The position numbers were made by a program, and so were the translations under genes. Below are positions 8,600 to 22,602 of a stretch of 64,000 bases of DNA, in pieces (within the stretch, counting starts at the first letter, position 1; each line of letters starts with the position of its first letter). The notes beneath the pieces were generated by a model that was not told where the DNA came from, made no database searches, and saw only the letters and a program-made list of their open reading frames with translations. The stretch covers positions 124,001-188,000 of the forward strand of contig NW_027185519.1 in NCBI RefSeq assembly GCF_040183065.1, read 5' to 3'. This DNA is from Periplaneta americana. Lineage: Eukaryota > Arthropoda > Insecta > Blattodea > Blattidae.

Positions 8600-9730
8600 G
8601 CTAGCCGTACCCGTTCGCTCCGCTCCACCTGTTAGAAATAAATATAAAGTAATTACATAATTAAAATAGGACGACTGATCCATGGAACAACTTTTACAAC
8701 AGCGCAAGATAATCTGCTTCGCATATTACCCAATTTTTTTTTAGCACTGCATTTATTGCATATATATTTTATGTATTTTAACACGATTCAATTGAGCATA
8801 GTTAAAATATGAATTATTAAAATAATGGATTGCCAAGCTAAAGTACTATTACTGCATACTAAATCAATACACTCTCGTTGTTCGTTAATTCTCTGAGATT
8901 AAAATGCGTGTACATAAATATTATTTTAAGAAATACAGAAAACGAATGTACAAAATAGCCTATCAAATTTTCTGTGCATAAGAAGCTATTTTAATCTTAC
9001 CTGTCCTCGATTTACTCAGACGTTACTGTAATAACATTATAGCATTATGTCCATCTAGAGAAACTACAGTTTCCAATGGTGAAATAATAACTAATTATAC
9101 AAATCAGTTAATTTACGAGCTTGTGATATTACTTCATACAAACACAGAAACATTCCCTGTAGGCTATGTTTAATAGCTTTCGATTGTTTGTTGATGTCCA
9201 AGGCCCCTGTTTCGATTGTTGTTGTCCAAGGCCCCTTATAGACGAAGTCATTTGTTCTTAATTCATTGCACCGTCTTAGATAGCGTTATTTTAATTTTAA
9301 AACTCATTTATCTCATTAAATATCAGTCCTATCAAAATGTTGTAAAAAAATAAAACTTAACGGAAATCATTTTTAAAGGAACATCTGTTATGTAACATTT
9401 TTTCTCAAATATCAATAATAAGCGAGATATTTCGATTTATTTAATTAAGGCCCCCTTATAACCCCCCTTTTAAATAAAGTATTTCGAATGCCATATAGCC
9501 TAAAATCTAAGTTACAACAAACTTAATTTATATTCCAGTTTTCATATAAATCGGTTCAGCCATTATCGCGTGAAAAGGTAACAAACATACAGACAGACAT
9601 ACAAACAAAATTTTCAAAAATGCGATTTTCGGTTTCAGGGTGGTTAATTATATATGTTAGGACCAATTACTTTTGGAAAATCGAAACTTACCAGAAAAAT
9701 TTCGGCTACAGATTTATTATTAGTATAGAT
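8600..9730 (+). mobile_element. LINE/SINE-like retroposon remnant (R1)
   Basis: It begins near CTAGCCGTACCCGTTCGCTC and ends near TTATTATTAGTATAGAT. Near the 3' end is AATCGGTTCAGCCATTATCG followed by ACAGACAGACATACAAAC. This layout, CCGTACCCG...CGGTTCAGCC...ACAGACAGACA...TTAGTATAGAT, is common at the ends of insect RTE-like LINEs and their SINEs. No coding frame survives. A 30-bp tandem duplication (TCCAAGGCCCC) lies at about 9178-9238. Confidence 0.5.
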
Positions 9731-10541
9731 AGTACGAGATACGACCGCAATTTTGTACGACTAGTGTAATGAAGGAATGCAAAAAATTATTTTGGAACTT
9801 TGCAATGTTAGTCTATCATTAAAATAAAATTAAATCTTAATTCGTCCCTTTTGCAGGAGTCTTCTTCATCCAGTATGTTGTTGGCTGATATGGAGGAGGA
9901 GGGGGGGGGGGACATGCTCTAAAGGGATAAAATTTGCTTAGCAAATCGATATGGTGACTAACGCTTGCAATGCGTCATAGCTATAATTGTACTGCGCGGT
10001 AATTTCAGAGTAATAAGAGTTCAGTTCAGGGATCTGCTAATTTCTTCATATTGTGTTCGGCAATGGAATAGTACCGCAGTAGCATTAAGAGGTTTTTATA
10101 ATTTGAACTGATATGTGCAGGTATATTGACCCCCCCCCTCCCACCGCTGGCCGACGCGGACTGCAATGACAACAGTAAGCCACACGTCATACGTAAGCCT
10201 TTCTTCTTCTTCTTCTTCTTTGCTCGCCTGGCAAATACAGTCTTGGATTTCACATATTCAATTTTTCACAGTCCCAACTCCCTTGCATGGACGTGTTTTC
10301 ACGTACCTTTAAAGTTTCTCCTCTCATTCATTCAGTCTATTCGCAAGCCTGAGGGTTTTCCGTGGTTTTCCCTAAGGAGCTAAGACAAATGTAGGGATGA
10401 GCCCAGAAAGAAAAGGGCATTCACTTCCTTAGACCCTGGTAACTGCTCTTTCTAGAGGAAGGAGGAGGAGAAAGAAACCCCCCCACCCCCACCGACGTGG
10501 ACTGCAATGACAACAGTAAGCAACACGTTATATGTAAAGCC

Positions 10542-10610
<69 letters not shown>
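9731..10610. repeat. Spacer with two copies of a ~60-bp motif, each ending in a trinucleotide array (R1)
   Basis: GACTGCAATGACAACAGTAAG occurs at about 10158 and again at about 10499, each in a ~60-bp repeat that starts C-rich and ends GCCTTT. The first copy runs into (TTC)n at 10200-10220 and the second into (TTA)n at about 10543-10610. They look like two insertions of one short retroposon with simple-repeat tails. Between them, 10335-10445 contains GGTTTTCCGTGGTTTTCCC, like parts of other insect repeats. A G-run lies at 9900-9910. Confidence 0.45.
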
Positions 10611-11061
10611 TACAATGGGACTAAAGGTGGTGTAGATACACTATGTCAAATGTGCCACAATCTTTCCTGCAATAGAAAGACGAGGCGCTGGCCACTAGCA
10701 ATATTTTACAACATGCTAAATATTGCAAGTATAAATTCATGGATAATTTATAGTTAGAAGAACTCAGAAAACAATATCAAGAAAACAATTCATTTTCCAA
10801 TTGTGTGAAGAGCTGACAAAACCGTGGATGCAGCACCGCTTTGCACGTCCTACTTTACACCGATCTCTGCGGGCAACAATTGAAGAACATCTGAACATTG
10901 CTGTGCAACAACAATGCCAGGTAATGCAGCCAGATGGTGAACGTACTGTTTGCTATAAATGTCCTGCAAAGAAGAGGAGAATGATGACAACATTTTGTGG
11001 ACTTTGCAAAAAGGGGTTCTGCAGAGAACATCGCGCTGTTGTTTGCACTAATTGTAAATAG
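10611..11061 (+). pseudogene. piggyBac-type transposase C-terminal fragment (R1)
   Basis: The first part (10611-10757) reads YNGTKGGVDTLCQM, then RKTRRWPLAIFYNML and INSWIIY. This is the region of piggyBac transposases around the last catalytic Asp (GGVD), where the usual second Asp of GGVDxxDQM is Cys. After a stop, a second frame (about 10750-11061) reads RRTQK, then LCEELTKPWMQHRFARPTL and the Cys-rich domain CYKC...FCGLCKKGFCREH...CTNC, which in the family binds the terminal repeats. One frame break separates the two parts. Everything N-terminal is missing; an (ATT)n array abuts its 5' edge. It is a fossil. Confidence 0.85.
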
Positions 11062-11910
11062 GACAATAACATGAACGTAAAGACTTTATGACAAACTTAA
11101 AATTAAATGAACACTAATGGCTACGAAATGTGTAAAAGTTGTTAAATGTGTGATATTGAGTTGATTTCAGTTAATTAAAATGTGAGTAGTAAAAATTACG
11201 AATGCTTACCTTTAACATGAGTACAGTGATGATTACCTGTCTAGGGTTAAGTAGTCGCGTGGTGAGTTTAGGAATTCCCAGACCACCTCTAAGATTGTTT
11301 AAAATAAAGGTATTGTAATCGTACGTTTCTGTCTTTTGTCAATAGTAACGTTGACCTTTCTTTTTCGAGAAAACAAAATCTGTTGTACAGTTAAAGGTAC
11401 TGAAATAGTAAGAAATTTTCTGAAATCCCCACGCGTTTGCAAGTGTAAGTCTCTGTTGTAACCTGTTGATTTACGAGAGACTGTGTGTGCTTTCGTACAG
11501 TGTTTCTAAAATGTGCAGTAACGAGTCAGAAATCATTGGAATGTAGTGTAGGTGTGTTTGTTATAACCGGGAATCAATCCGCAGTACTTGACCAATCAAC
11601 TACGGGAAATATCAGAAAAATTGGCAGGAGTTAGCAAGAAAAACAAAGGTAAAATATCACGTGAACGAGCACCGATACCGAGCACTATGTACAATATACC
11701 CTAGAGAAAAAGACAAGAAAACAAAAGTCAACCGCTGCAAGTGTTACGAAGTGGTGTGTGAAACATATAATGAAGAATGTCTGCGGGAAGCGCATCTAGT
11801 GAGATAAAGGGTGAAATGGAGGATTCTGCTAAAAATAAAGAAAGGAAGAAAAATGTTTACAGTTAATACAAGTATTGTTTTCTCTTGTGGGTTTATGTTT
11901 AGTATAATAG

Positions 11911-11911
<1 letters not shown>

Positions 11912-11955
<44 letters not shown>
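11912..11955. repeat. (TG)n microsatellite (R1)
   Basis: 22 dinucleotides, uninterrupted. Length varies between units: 24787-24832 in R2, 38604-38653 in R3, 51693-51740 in R4. Confidence 0.95.
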
Positions 11956-11958
<3 letters not shown>

Positions 11959-12228
11959 AAAGTGAAAAAAATAACAGGTCTGTAATAATAATAGTTAATA
12001 ATTCTGTAGTTCACTGCAAAAACTGTATAGCCATAAAAGGACAGATGATAATAACGTTGTTATCTTATTCTTGCTGCTGTGTAAGCCTAAGTTTCCACGT
12101 GAGGGATAGAAGAGACATGACAACATATAGCATTACAATTTGTTTAATGTGTATAAATTTCTTTAATACTGATTTTTCTCAGAACAAGCTGTGTGAGGGT
12201 TAAAGAGTTCTTGCACTGAAGCTCAGAA

Positions 12229-12229
<1 letters not shown>

Positions 12230-12297
<68 letters not shown>

Positions 12298-12298
12298 G
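12230..12298. repeat. (ATT)n microsatellite (R1)
   Basis: More than 20 ATT units, followed by GTGTGAAGAGTTG. It is present in R2, R3 and R4 with different lengths. Confidence 0.9.
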
Positions 12299-12938
12299 TG
12301 TGAAGAGTTGTATCGGAAGTGCTTTATAGACTAAATTAATAATTTCTATCTTAACTGAAATATTTACATTATATTTCACACAGTATAGTTACAGGTAGCA
12401 TAAATTCAGATAATGGTTTTTATATGGGAATCTACTTCTTGTGTTTAGAGGCTACATTTATACAGAGTTAATAATTTCTCCCCTATGTAACATATTTCCA
12501 TGAAATTTTATACGCATCTATGCAAAAACGAATTATGCTCGTGTAATTAGGGAATTAGGGAAAAATTAGTTTTTCTGATAATTTTTAATGTTTTAATAGA
12601 AATTATGCTCCTAAAAGATGACTAGCCTGCCATATTTTTCGCAGTTGGTAACAAAATGCTAGATTCATGGATATACTCCATAATTTAGTTGTTCATTATA
12701 TGTTCAAGAAGTGTTGAATTTTTCTTGGAGAAATTAAGCTCCTTCATCCAGACTCTGAAAAGTGGCTGCTGTCGAATTCGTAAAGCGCCACCAAGAGATG
12801 AATATAACATCTAAGTTTGCAGGATGTAGCAGCTAAATTTTAAGCCGTATAGAGTTTAATATTTGATTAATGTGTGGGTAGAAGAATTGAAAGTTAACTC
12901 AGGTTTACTTGTAATGCACAGCCTGTTAAATATGTCGT

Positions 12939-12961
12939 AAAAAAAAAAAAAAAAAAAAAAA
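12939..12961. repeat. Poly-A tract (R1)
   Basis: About 23 A following TATGTCGT; possibly the tail of an old retroposon, but no body can be assigned. Confidence 0.7.
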
Positions 12962-13452
12962 CTAGTTGCACAAATCTCAGTAAACGTGCCAATTAAATGA
13001 ATGCTAACGTATTATAGATTGCTTTTCGCGTATTAAATGAAAGTACACATCTTGTCCTATGACCTCCATAAGGGAAGGTTTAACAGTATAAAACAGCCAC
13101 TGACCCCACGAACAAAAATCAACTGAAGAGCGTGACTTTAAAAAAAAAACTCATGTTTTGTCCCACCTCTTACTGATATTGATGTTTTGTATGCTGTTGT
13201 GCACAATGCCTAGCTTTTGTTTAAGCCTAGATATTACTTAAACTTCGGTTATGATGAAGTTGATTTTCTTACATAGTTTTGCGTTCTGGACAACTGTGCG
13301 CCGGCATCTCTCGGAACATCCGAGATCAGGTCCCTATCCCCTCCACCGCAAAGTCAAATAGCGTCTGTCACTTGATTTTGAATATTAAACAAACATACCA
13401 TCACGGCATTTCCGTTATGGCATCTGGTGTCATCAATAAGCTACAAATAAAG

Positions 13453-13454
13453 GA

Positions 13455-13505
<51 letters not shown>
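13453..13505. repeat. (GAAA)n microsatellite (R1)
   Basis: An uninterrupted tetranucleotide array. It is longer in R1 than in R2-R4 (for example 26334-26382), so the frame across it reads on differently. Confidence 0.9.
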
Positions 13506-14751
13506 TAGCACAGTCACTGTCCTGAACAAGGTACGCAAGTATTATTTTAATTAATGCGTATCGCCTACCAGCCGCCGAAACTATTCGACAGGAGAGTGAA
13601 TATCCTACACGGTCCTGTAAAAATGTTCTGAATACACTAAATGACGTGTAATTTTTTTTCTATTATTAGGACAATTGAACGTGTCATTGCTCCTGCGGGT
13701 TGCTTTGTTTCACACCACAGAGAATTCAGGTTCTCAACCCCCCGGGATTCTAGAGATAAGAGAGCGATGAGGTTAAAGGAGTAGGCGTTTGTTCGTGTTT
13801 TTGTTTTTACTTTAGAAAAATTGCGAAACGTGACGCAATAGCGATAAGTTTTATGAACAAGTTTGCTGAATCGACCAATTGAAGGTAATTTATATTTTGC
13901 TAAAGAAGAGAGGAGATTAATGAAATCAGTTATTGTAATAATCGTAGTAGATTGAAGGAATTGTTTGTATTCAAACTCCTTTTTGAAATAAGCTGCTCGG
14001 ATGCTTATCAGGGTGACGGTTATAAATGTTATCGTAATACCCACCCGAGGTCACAAAGGTCACAGTCTTCCGCTTGTCCTTTCCTAAGCAGACCACGTCT
14101 GTACTATCGAAAATAATGAGTCACAGTTATAGTTTCGTGAAAGTAAAAAATGTTAGATAGGAGACAAGTAGCTACTCTTATACAATCATAATCACATTTT
14201 GTATCCAATATAGTATAAACGAGCTACATGTAAGTACTGTGTAAAGTTTCATTAAAACAATATATTATATATGAGACAAGTCACTAATTTTTGTCAAAAC
14301 GCATCGTCTATAAAGGGGTAGTTTCTCCTCTTATACAGTAGTGACTATAGTGCGAAGTTTCATGGAAATATGTCACATTTTTAGTCCAGCTAGATTTGCT
14401 TTCTGGACCACTTTGAGCCTTGGCGCTTGTGATCGGTCGGACGGAGGATCACTCGTCCCGGCGGCGTTAACCCTTAATTTGGTAAATATATATAATGTGC
14501 AATATTATAGAACTGTGAAATTTTTTTTTAATTTTCCTAAGAAACTTTGTTATCCATCGTTCTATTAAAAAATTGTTTATTAACCTATAGGATACATTGC
14601 GATATTTGTCAAACAGGCTGTGGGAAAATGCTGATACGGTGAGGAATGGAAAGGGAGAAACCATTTATATTATTGAGGTGACCTTGAACTGAGGGTAGTA
14701 GGAACGAGACCTGGAGTACGGTACAACCGGCTCTTCCGAGAAATAACTAGT

Positions 14752-14767
14752 GGCCCTGAAAAGGGCC
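14752..14767 (-). terminator. Histone mRNA 3' stem-loop, H3 R1
   Basis: On the minus strand GGCCCTTTTCAGGGCC, 29 nt after the H3 stop. A purine-rich CGGAAGAGCC about 20 nt further fits the U7-binding element. Confidence 0.95.
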
Positions 14768-14796
14768 TTTTTGCGGGCAGGAGTACCTTTGTTAAT

Positions 14797-15714
<918 letters not shown>

Positions 15715-15754
15715 ACTGCCTACACACGTCTGCTGCCGAATCCGTCGGCAAAAC

Positions 15755-15770
15755 GGCCCTTTTCAGGGCC
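15755..15770 (+). terminator. Histone mRNA 3' stem-loop, H4 R1
   Basis: GGCCCTTTTCAGGGCC, loop TTTC; a purine-rich AAAAAGGGCAG follows about 14 nt downstream. Confidence 0.95.
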
Positions 15771-16961
15771 ATAAAATCCGTCTAAAAAGGGCAGTAGTTG
15801 TCGAGATTAATTTAATTCACCTTTACTGTGTGACCACTAGCTCAACAGGCCAGTGCGGAAAACAGAACTTATTTCGTAGGGGCACTTCAGTATCAGCAAA
15901 AGACGTTGTAAGAAATGCCTCTCCGTTTTTCAAATGGGTCTGACCCCAACGCTTGGTATATCAAGTGGAAAGACCGGATTCCTCTGTGAAGCCTTGCTCC
16001 TCGGATTATGTTACCTGTTACTGTAAACTTCTGTAAGTCAATAATCACTGTCCGAAGAATTGGTGGGTAATATGACAACGCAGGTAGGCAATGCTCACCA
16101 GACCGTAACAAGGAACCGAGGGGATTGACACATACTGAACATCACATCACCACGTTTTTGCAATGCCAACTTTTAGGTCATAGGAATCCAGTGTGGTAAA
16201 CACTGGGGAGAAGAGGTACACATCGCATGTCAGAACACAGGACTTCGTCCTGTCAGACAACTTCCACGTATAGCTTGCGTCATTTCGGTTCGAACGAAAC
16301 GACAGAGAGAGGGGAAATTCGAACGCAAATTGTCAAAGCCTTCGATTCCTACGAGAAGGTCATGTCATCATCTCAGTATTGGGGTTCCTGCGCGTGCGGC
16401 CAATATGTGCACCAACAAACAAACGCATTAGGAACTCTATTATAACGCCGTAAGTTGTTCACCAGTTATCGATTTCTTATTCAAAATTAGTTTCATTCGT
16501 AGTATGTAGTAAAGTAAACTAGTATATTCAAACGTATATGTCTAAAACCACGATGGGCACCAAAGAAGGGGACTTGTGATTATTTTCACGATAATCTCCA
16601 TTACTCTAATATGATAGAAATATATTACATAAATTTCGAAGCCAACTATGTACTTTGGCATCATCATCTAATTTAATTCGTATTGTGTTAAATTATATAA
16701 TAATAATGAAACCTTTCTATATGCATCAGTATAATGTGTTATCACACAATAGCCTAGTAAATGTACAACGGTTTCAAGTACTTCAGTGCGAACCTGGGAC
16801 AACGACATCGTTCAGAGCACAAAATTACAGAATGATGATATTAAATCAGCCCACCGGTATAGAGAGAGAGAGAAAGTTGACACGCGTAATGAAATTACAT
16901 TACGAAGCCGTGAGAGAGGATTAACAATACTGGCTATTTCTGACTTTTGTGAGGTTAGTGG
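15771..16961. other. H4-H2A spacer (R1)
   Basis: The two genes converge on this 1.2-kb spacer. Frames of 72-112 residues occur but look random or overlap H2A. Nothing recognised. It recurs at 29448-30638, 42948-44138 and 56356-57546. Confidence 0.65.
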
Positions 16962-16977
16962 GGCCCTTAAAAGGGCC
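16962..16977 (-). terminator. Histone mRNA 3' stem-loop, H2A R1
   Basis: On the minus strand GGCCCTTTTAAGGGCC, 18 nt after the stop. ACAAAAGTCAGAA lies about 12 nt further, a likely U7-binding element. Confidence 0.95.
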
Positions 16978-16995
16978 GTTTTACGGAGAAGGGGC

Positions 16996-17586
<591 letters not shown>

Positions 17587-17958
17587 ATGCCCCCCAAAGC
17601 TTCCGGAAAGGCTGCCAAGAAGGCCGGCAAGGCCCAGAAGAATATTTCGAAGGGCGATAAGAAGAAGAAGCGCAAGAGGAAGGAGAGCTACGCCATTTAC
17701 ATCTACAAGGTTCTGAAACAAGTTCACCCAGACACGGGAATCAGTTCAAAGGCTATGAGCATCATGAACAGCTTCGTTAACGACATCTTCGAGCGCATCG
17801 CCGCGGAAGCTTCGCGGCTCGCGCATTACAACAAGCGGTCGACCATCACCAGTCGGGAGATCCAGACAGCCGTCCGTCTCCTGCTACCCGGTGAGCTGGC
17901 CAAGCACGCCGTCAGTGAAGGGACCAAGGCCGTCACAAAATACACTAGTTCCAAGTAA
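17587..17958 (+). CDS. H2B: Histone H2B (R2)
   Basis: The same 123-residue protein as the copy at 4715. It is the only one of the five H2B genes in the window that still has its native leader and TATA box 43 nt upstream of the ATG. Confidence 0.98.
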   Translation: MPPKASGKAAKKAGKAQKNISKGDKKKKRKRKESYAIYIYKVLKQVHPDTGISSKAMSIMNSFVNDIFERIAAEASRLAHYNKRSTITSREIQTAVRLLLPGELAKHAVSEGTKAVTKYTSSK

Positions 17959-17988
17959 GCGGGAGTGCTTGCTAGGGAATCAGCAACC

Positions 17989-18004
17989 GGCCCTTTTAAG
18001 GGCC
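17989..18004 (+). terminator. Histone stem-loop, H2B R2
   Basis: GGCCCTTTTAAGGGCC, 30 nt after the stop. Confidence 0.95.
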
Positions 18005-18828
18005 ACAAGTTATTCATAACAGAGTAGATGAATGAAGAACAACAGCGGTTCCCACCGAGTGAAAATTTAAATAATCACCCCGATAACACTTCTAGGATAG
18101 ATAATACATTATAGGCAGTCCATGGGAGACTTGGATCCACGAGGCAAATTCGTTTCCTTAATAGTTTCGTACGACTTATATGAGAGCGCGGTGTCATTCC
18201 TACTCACTTGGCAGCATTAATTGTTGAGGGAAAACAACTTAGAAGGTAACTTGTCGACCGCGGGCATAATCCTTCCGCAGGCCACTACTGAGAATCTGTG
18301 GACATACGGGTAATCTATCTTTATTGAAACTCGGGTTCATAACATACGACTGATACTTTATATATCTGTCACGTAATCCATCAAGAGACAAATGTCCCCC
18401 CCCCCCTAGTCAGTAGCGAGCTTCAGTCCATTCGTAGTAGCCGCCGGTGCAAGAAGTGAATTGAAGTTTGTGTGAAGTTCCGTAGTATGGCATGAAAATG
18501 ATGTCGAAAATCCGACTACAGTTCCACAACCATGTGGTTGAAAGGAGGCTCCGCTGTTGAACAACAATCCACCTGTGGCTTAACTTAGAATGCCGACTAG
18601 CTGTTTTATTAATCCCGTGTCAATCCAGCAGTGTGTGACGTTGAAACGTAACCAAACTGCCGTTGATAGATAGATTTATCATCTATCCCAATGACATCCA
18701 ACGAGCTTGGTAATTTAGGTACAGAGTCTAAGCAGGCAGTTTACGTGTGTGTGTGAGCGAGTGCAGGTTTTATCGAGTGCACCCCAATCCCATCGTCCTC
18801 AAGTGCCTACAGATTACGCAGTTTCATC
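18005..18828. other. H2B-5S spacer (R2)
   Basis: Same as 5133-5956; nothing new. Confidence 0.7.
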
Positions 18829-18948
18829 GGCAACGGCCATACCATGTTGAAAATACCGGTTCTCGTCCGATCACCGAAGTCAAGCAACATTGGGCGTGGT
18901 CAGTACTTGGATGGGTGACCGCTTGGGAACACCACGTGCCGTTGGCGA
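18829..18948 (+). rRNA. 5S rRNA: 5S ribosomal RNA gene (R2)
   Basis: Same sequence as the R1 copy, including the G at position 2, and followed by the same T-run. Confidence 0.93.
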
Positions 18949-18959
18949 TTTTTTTTTTT

Positions 18960-19871
18960 ACGTCACTATTTCCAGCGTGTTCTAATAAGACTTATGGGAT
19001 ATTATGTTCCCTTCCCTATTCCAGCTATAGCTTGGATGATGACGCCGCTGCATAATTGTAGAGTAATTGATAATTCTTAAGTACTTGCAGCTCCGTATTG
19101 AAACTTATGACTGGTAGCATATTCATATGAGACGGTTCACTTCTCTGCGTTTTCTCGAAGAAGGGAATATGTATTCAGGGGATTGTGAACGTACCTCGCG
19201 CTCTCCCTAGAAGTTAGAGACATTTTAGGTAAAGAATGTAATATACTGTACATATATGGCTAATTAAAATCCCATTAGTTACTACATTTCAGTGGGTAGT
19301 ACAAATTCCATAATGAAAATATCTCTGTCCTAGTAGTTGTATCCTTTAAAGAAGCTCGTTGTTTTCCCATGATGAAGGGCAGAACTTGGTCGGTAGAAAT
19401 TTAAACAGACTGCATTATCAGACCAGGCGTTATTTCAATATCAGCGTTTAGTTTAGGAAATATAGCAATAGCGGAGTTGGGAGAAGTAGTTATAGCATGT
19501 ACAGTAAGTATAAACAGTTCGCTGTACTGTACAGTGAATATAAATATTTGAATGTACGATGGCAAAACATCAGACATACAGTACGTAGCTCACATATCTT
19601 AAAAAATAAATAAATAAAAATAAAGAAGACATTCTGAGGAGTGAGTGGAAAGTGCATATTATAATGAATATTTTTAACTCTCAGTTGACATTGAGAGAGA
19701 AAGCCATGCATCGGGGAACCGGTGACTGTTTTTGCGTTACCTTCTGCTATTGGCGTTGTTGGTTAGTAACGAATGAAAGAGGTAGGACGCGGAATCAAAT
19801 GTCAAAAAACGATAGGGAAATAATAGTAACTGGTTGTATTTCGATCGAGCTCGGCGTGCTGATTCACCAGT
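18960..19871. other. Spacer 5S to DNA transposon remnant (R2)
   Basis: Copy of 6088-6999; no gene. Confidence 0.6.
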
Positions 19872-21303
19872 GGGGTGTTTCACAAAGTTTACAATCTTTG
19901 GAAATTGTGAACTCTGTTTGTAAACTTCTGTTTCACAATCTTTGTTTGTAAAGGTGGACTGTACAAAGGAAATCAAATCTTTACGAATGAAATTTTGCGC
20001 TCTTTACAAGTGATATGTTTGTTTCACAACGAAGGAGTAATTTTACAAACGTGTAAACTAAACTTTACTAGTGAAGTTAGCACATTTTCTACAGTAGCCC
20101 TGTTGAAATAGCTTCTAATTGTGAATGAAAAAAATAAACACATATGTATAAAATCAATTTTATAGTAACAGGGTACCATTAAGAATTACACTGAAGCAGT
20201 TGTGATGTTATTGAGTAGTTCTAGCGACTCAGACGAAGATTTTGCATTTAGGCCTAACGTAGAATTTTCCGGCCACGTTCGTATCATTGTACGAATATTA
20301 ATGAAAGGTTTCGAATGAATCCCGCGCTATACTTCAGAATACCGCGTTAGTTCTTATATACGAGGAACGTATTTAATAAATACTCGCACTTAAAGAAGAA
20401 AAACTTTGCACCGAAAACCAATCACTTAATAATGCAATGTCGGCATTACTTACGCAGTATTCTGAAGTCGTTCCGAATCCCATTTCGCTGTAATCTCTCC
20501 TACAAGATATGGGACATCACATGCAACATCTGAAAGGGAAAAGTGGTGCCCTAACCACAAAGCGAGAACTGCATTGGTTGCATAGTAGCTCTCAGTTCCC
20601 TGCGTTAGCAGATAAGAACGGAATTTATAAGATTACAGTGTGCAAAAGTTCACACATGGTAGTTGATGTTGTTACAAGATTGAAAAAACTCGAGGCGGGT
20701 TATTGATCACCGAATGTGCTTACTCGGGCAAAGGATTTTTATGCTCCTCCTGCTGGGTTCCCTAATGTTGGCGAGGTTATGGATGAAACAATAAAATATA
20801 CTGATGGACCAGCAGAGAGCGAAGTTGATTTTAATGGATGGACATGTTAGCTGCTCTATCAACTGCATATAACTACGTGGGTCAAATCCATTATTTATCA
20901 ATTATTTGAATGAATTTCGCGCTAACTTTCGTCAGTTAAGTCGTAGGCTAATTAATGCATTGGTATGCTCGACCAATTGCATGCCGCGAAACTCCGTTGT
21001 CGCCGATGTAGCAAAATCTAAATAAAATATATATAAAAAAATATAAACATGTCCATCGATAGTTCTAAAATTACAGCTACTTTACCTCTGATCCTTAGTG
21101 ATTTTTGTAAACTGTCGTTGGCGATTTTGTTCAACCAATTATGCGTATTTGTAAGTTTGTTTCGCCGATTTTGTAAAGTTCGTTAAAACATACAAGTGAA
21201 TAAGATTGCATTGTGAAACACAGTTAACAAGCATATGTAATATTTCCGTTGTTAATTGTATATTGTTAATTTGTAATTTGTTAGCGTTGTGAAACATGCC
21301 CCC
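19872..21303. mobile_element. TIR DNA-transposon remnant (R2)
   Basis: Copy of 7000-8431 with the same ends; part of the repeat unit, not a fresh insertion. Confidence 0.55.
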
Positions 21304-21471
21304 ATTTACCTTTAGAGGTAATATCTACATTAATATTTAGTTAAAATTTAAAGAAATTTTAAACGAATGGAAGCTGCATTTTAATTCACCCCAAATTACT
21401 ATGTTCCCTTTCAGATTATCAGCTGTTGTTGTTGTTGTCGTTGTTGTATTGTAAGTTCTCACTTATTGTTA

Positions 21472-22602
21472 GCTAGCCGTACCCGTTCGCTCCGCTCCAC
21501 CTGTTAGAAATAAATATAAAGTAATTACATAATTAAAATAGGACGACTGATCCATGGAACAACTTTTACAACAGCGCAAGATAATCTGCTTCGCATATTA
21601 CCCAATTTTTTTTTAGCACTGCATTTATTGCATATATATTTTATGTATTTTAACACGATTCAATTGAGCATAGTTAAAATATGAATTATTAAAATAATGG
21701 ATTGCCAAGCTAAAGTACTATTACTGCATACTAAATCAATACACTCTCGTTGTTCGTTAATTCTCTGAGATTAAAATGCGTGTACATAAATATTATTTTA
21801 AGAAATACAGAAAACGAATGTACAAAATAGCCTATCAAATTTTCTGTGCATAAGAAGCTATTTTAATCTTACCTGTCCTCGATTTACTCAGACGTTACTG
21901 TAATAACATTATAGCATTATGTCCATCTAGAGAAACTACAGTTTCCAATGGTGAAATAATAACTAATTATACAAATCAGTTAATTTACGAGCTTGTGATA
22001 TTACTTCATACAAACACAGAAACATTCCCTGTAGGCTATGTTTAATAGCTTTCGATTGTTTGTTGATGTCCAAGGCCCCTGTTTCGATTGTTGTTGTCCA
22101 AGGCCCCTTATAGACGAAGTCATTTGTTCTTAATTCATTGCACCGTCTTAGATAGCGTTATTTTAATTTTAAAACTCATTTATCTCATTAAATATCAGTC
22201 CTATCAAAATGTTGTAAAAAAATAAAACTTAACGGAAATCATTTTTAAAGGAACATCTGTTATGTAACATTTTTTCTCAAATATCAATAATAAGCGAGAT
22301 ATTTCGATTTATTTAATTAAGGCCCCCTTATAACCCCCCTTTTAAATAAAGTATTTCGAATGCCATATAGCCTAAAATCTAAGTTACAACAAACTTAATT
22401 TATATTCCAGTTTTCATATAAATCGGTTCAGCCATTATCGCGTGAAAAGGTAACAAACATACAGACAGACATACAAACAAAATTTTCAAAAATGCGATTT
22501 TCGGTTTCAGGGTGGTTAATTATATATGTTAGGACCAATTACTTTTGGAAAATCGAAACTTACCAGAAAAATTTCGGCTACAGATTTATTATTAGTATAG
22601 AT
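21472..22602 (+). mobile_element. LINE/SINE-like retroposon remnant (R2)
   Basis: Copy of 8600-9730. Confidence 0.5.

Larger units (their letters stand above)
11062..14751. other. Long spacer between piggyBac fragment and H3 (R1)
   Basis: No supportable gene and no H1. It contains several simple repeats listed separately and AT-rich sequence. The ~90-130 residue frames across it are repeat read-through or unconserved. A block around 13279-13440 (start GCGTTCTGGACAACTGTGCG, ends in the GAAA array) may be another retroposon, not identified. Confidence 0.6.

Noticed and set aside
10497-10610. Poly-Ile, poly-Cys/Val and Lys-Glu-Arg rich frames at microsatellites
   Set aside because: They are translations of (ATT)n, (TG)n and (GAAA)n arrays whose lengths differ between units.
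10200-10610. CRISPR-like spaced repeats
   Set aside because: Only two copies of the motif, with simple-repeat tails, in an animal genome.
16280-16300. GGTTCGAAC motif suggesting a tRNA B box
   Set aside because: No matching A box or cloverleaf around it.
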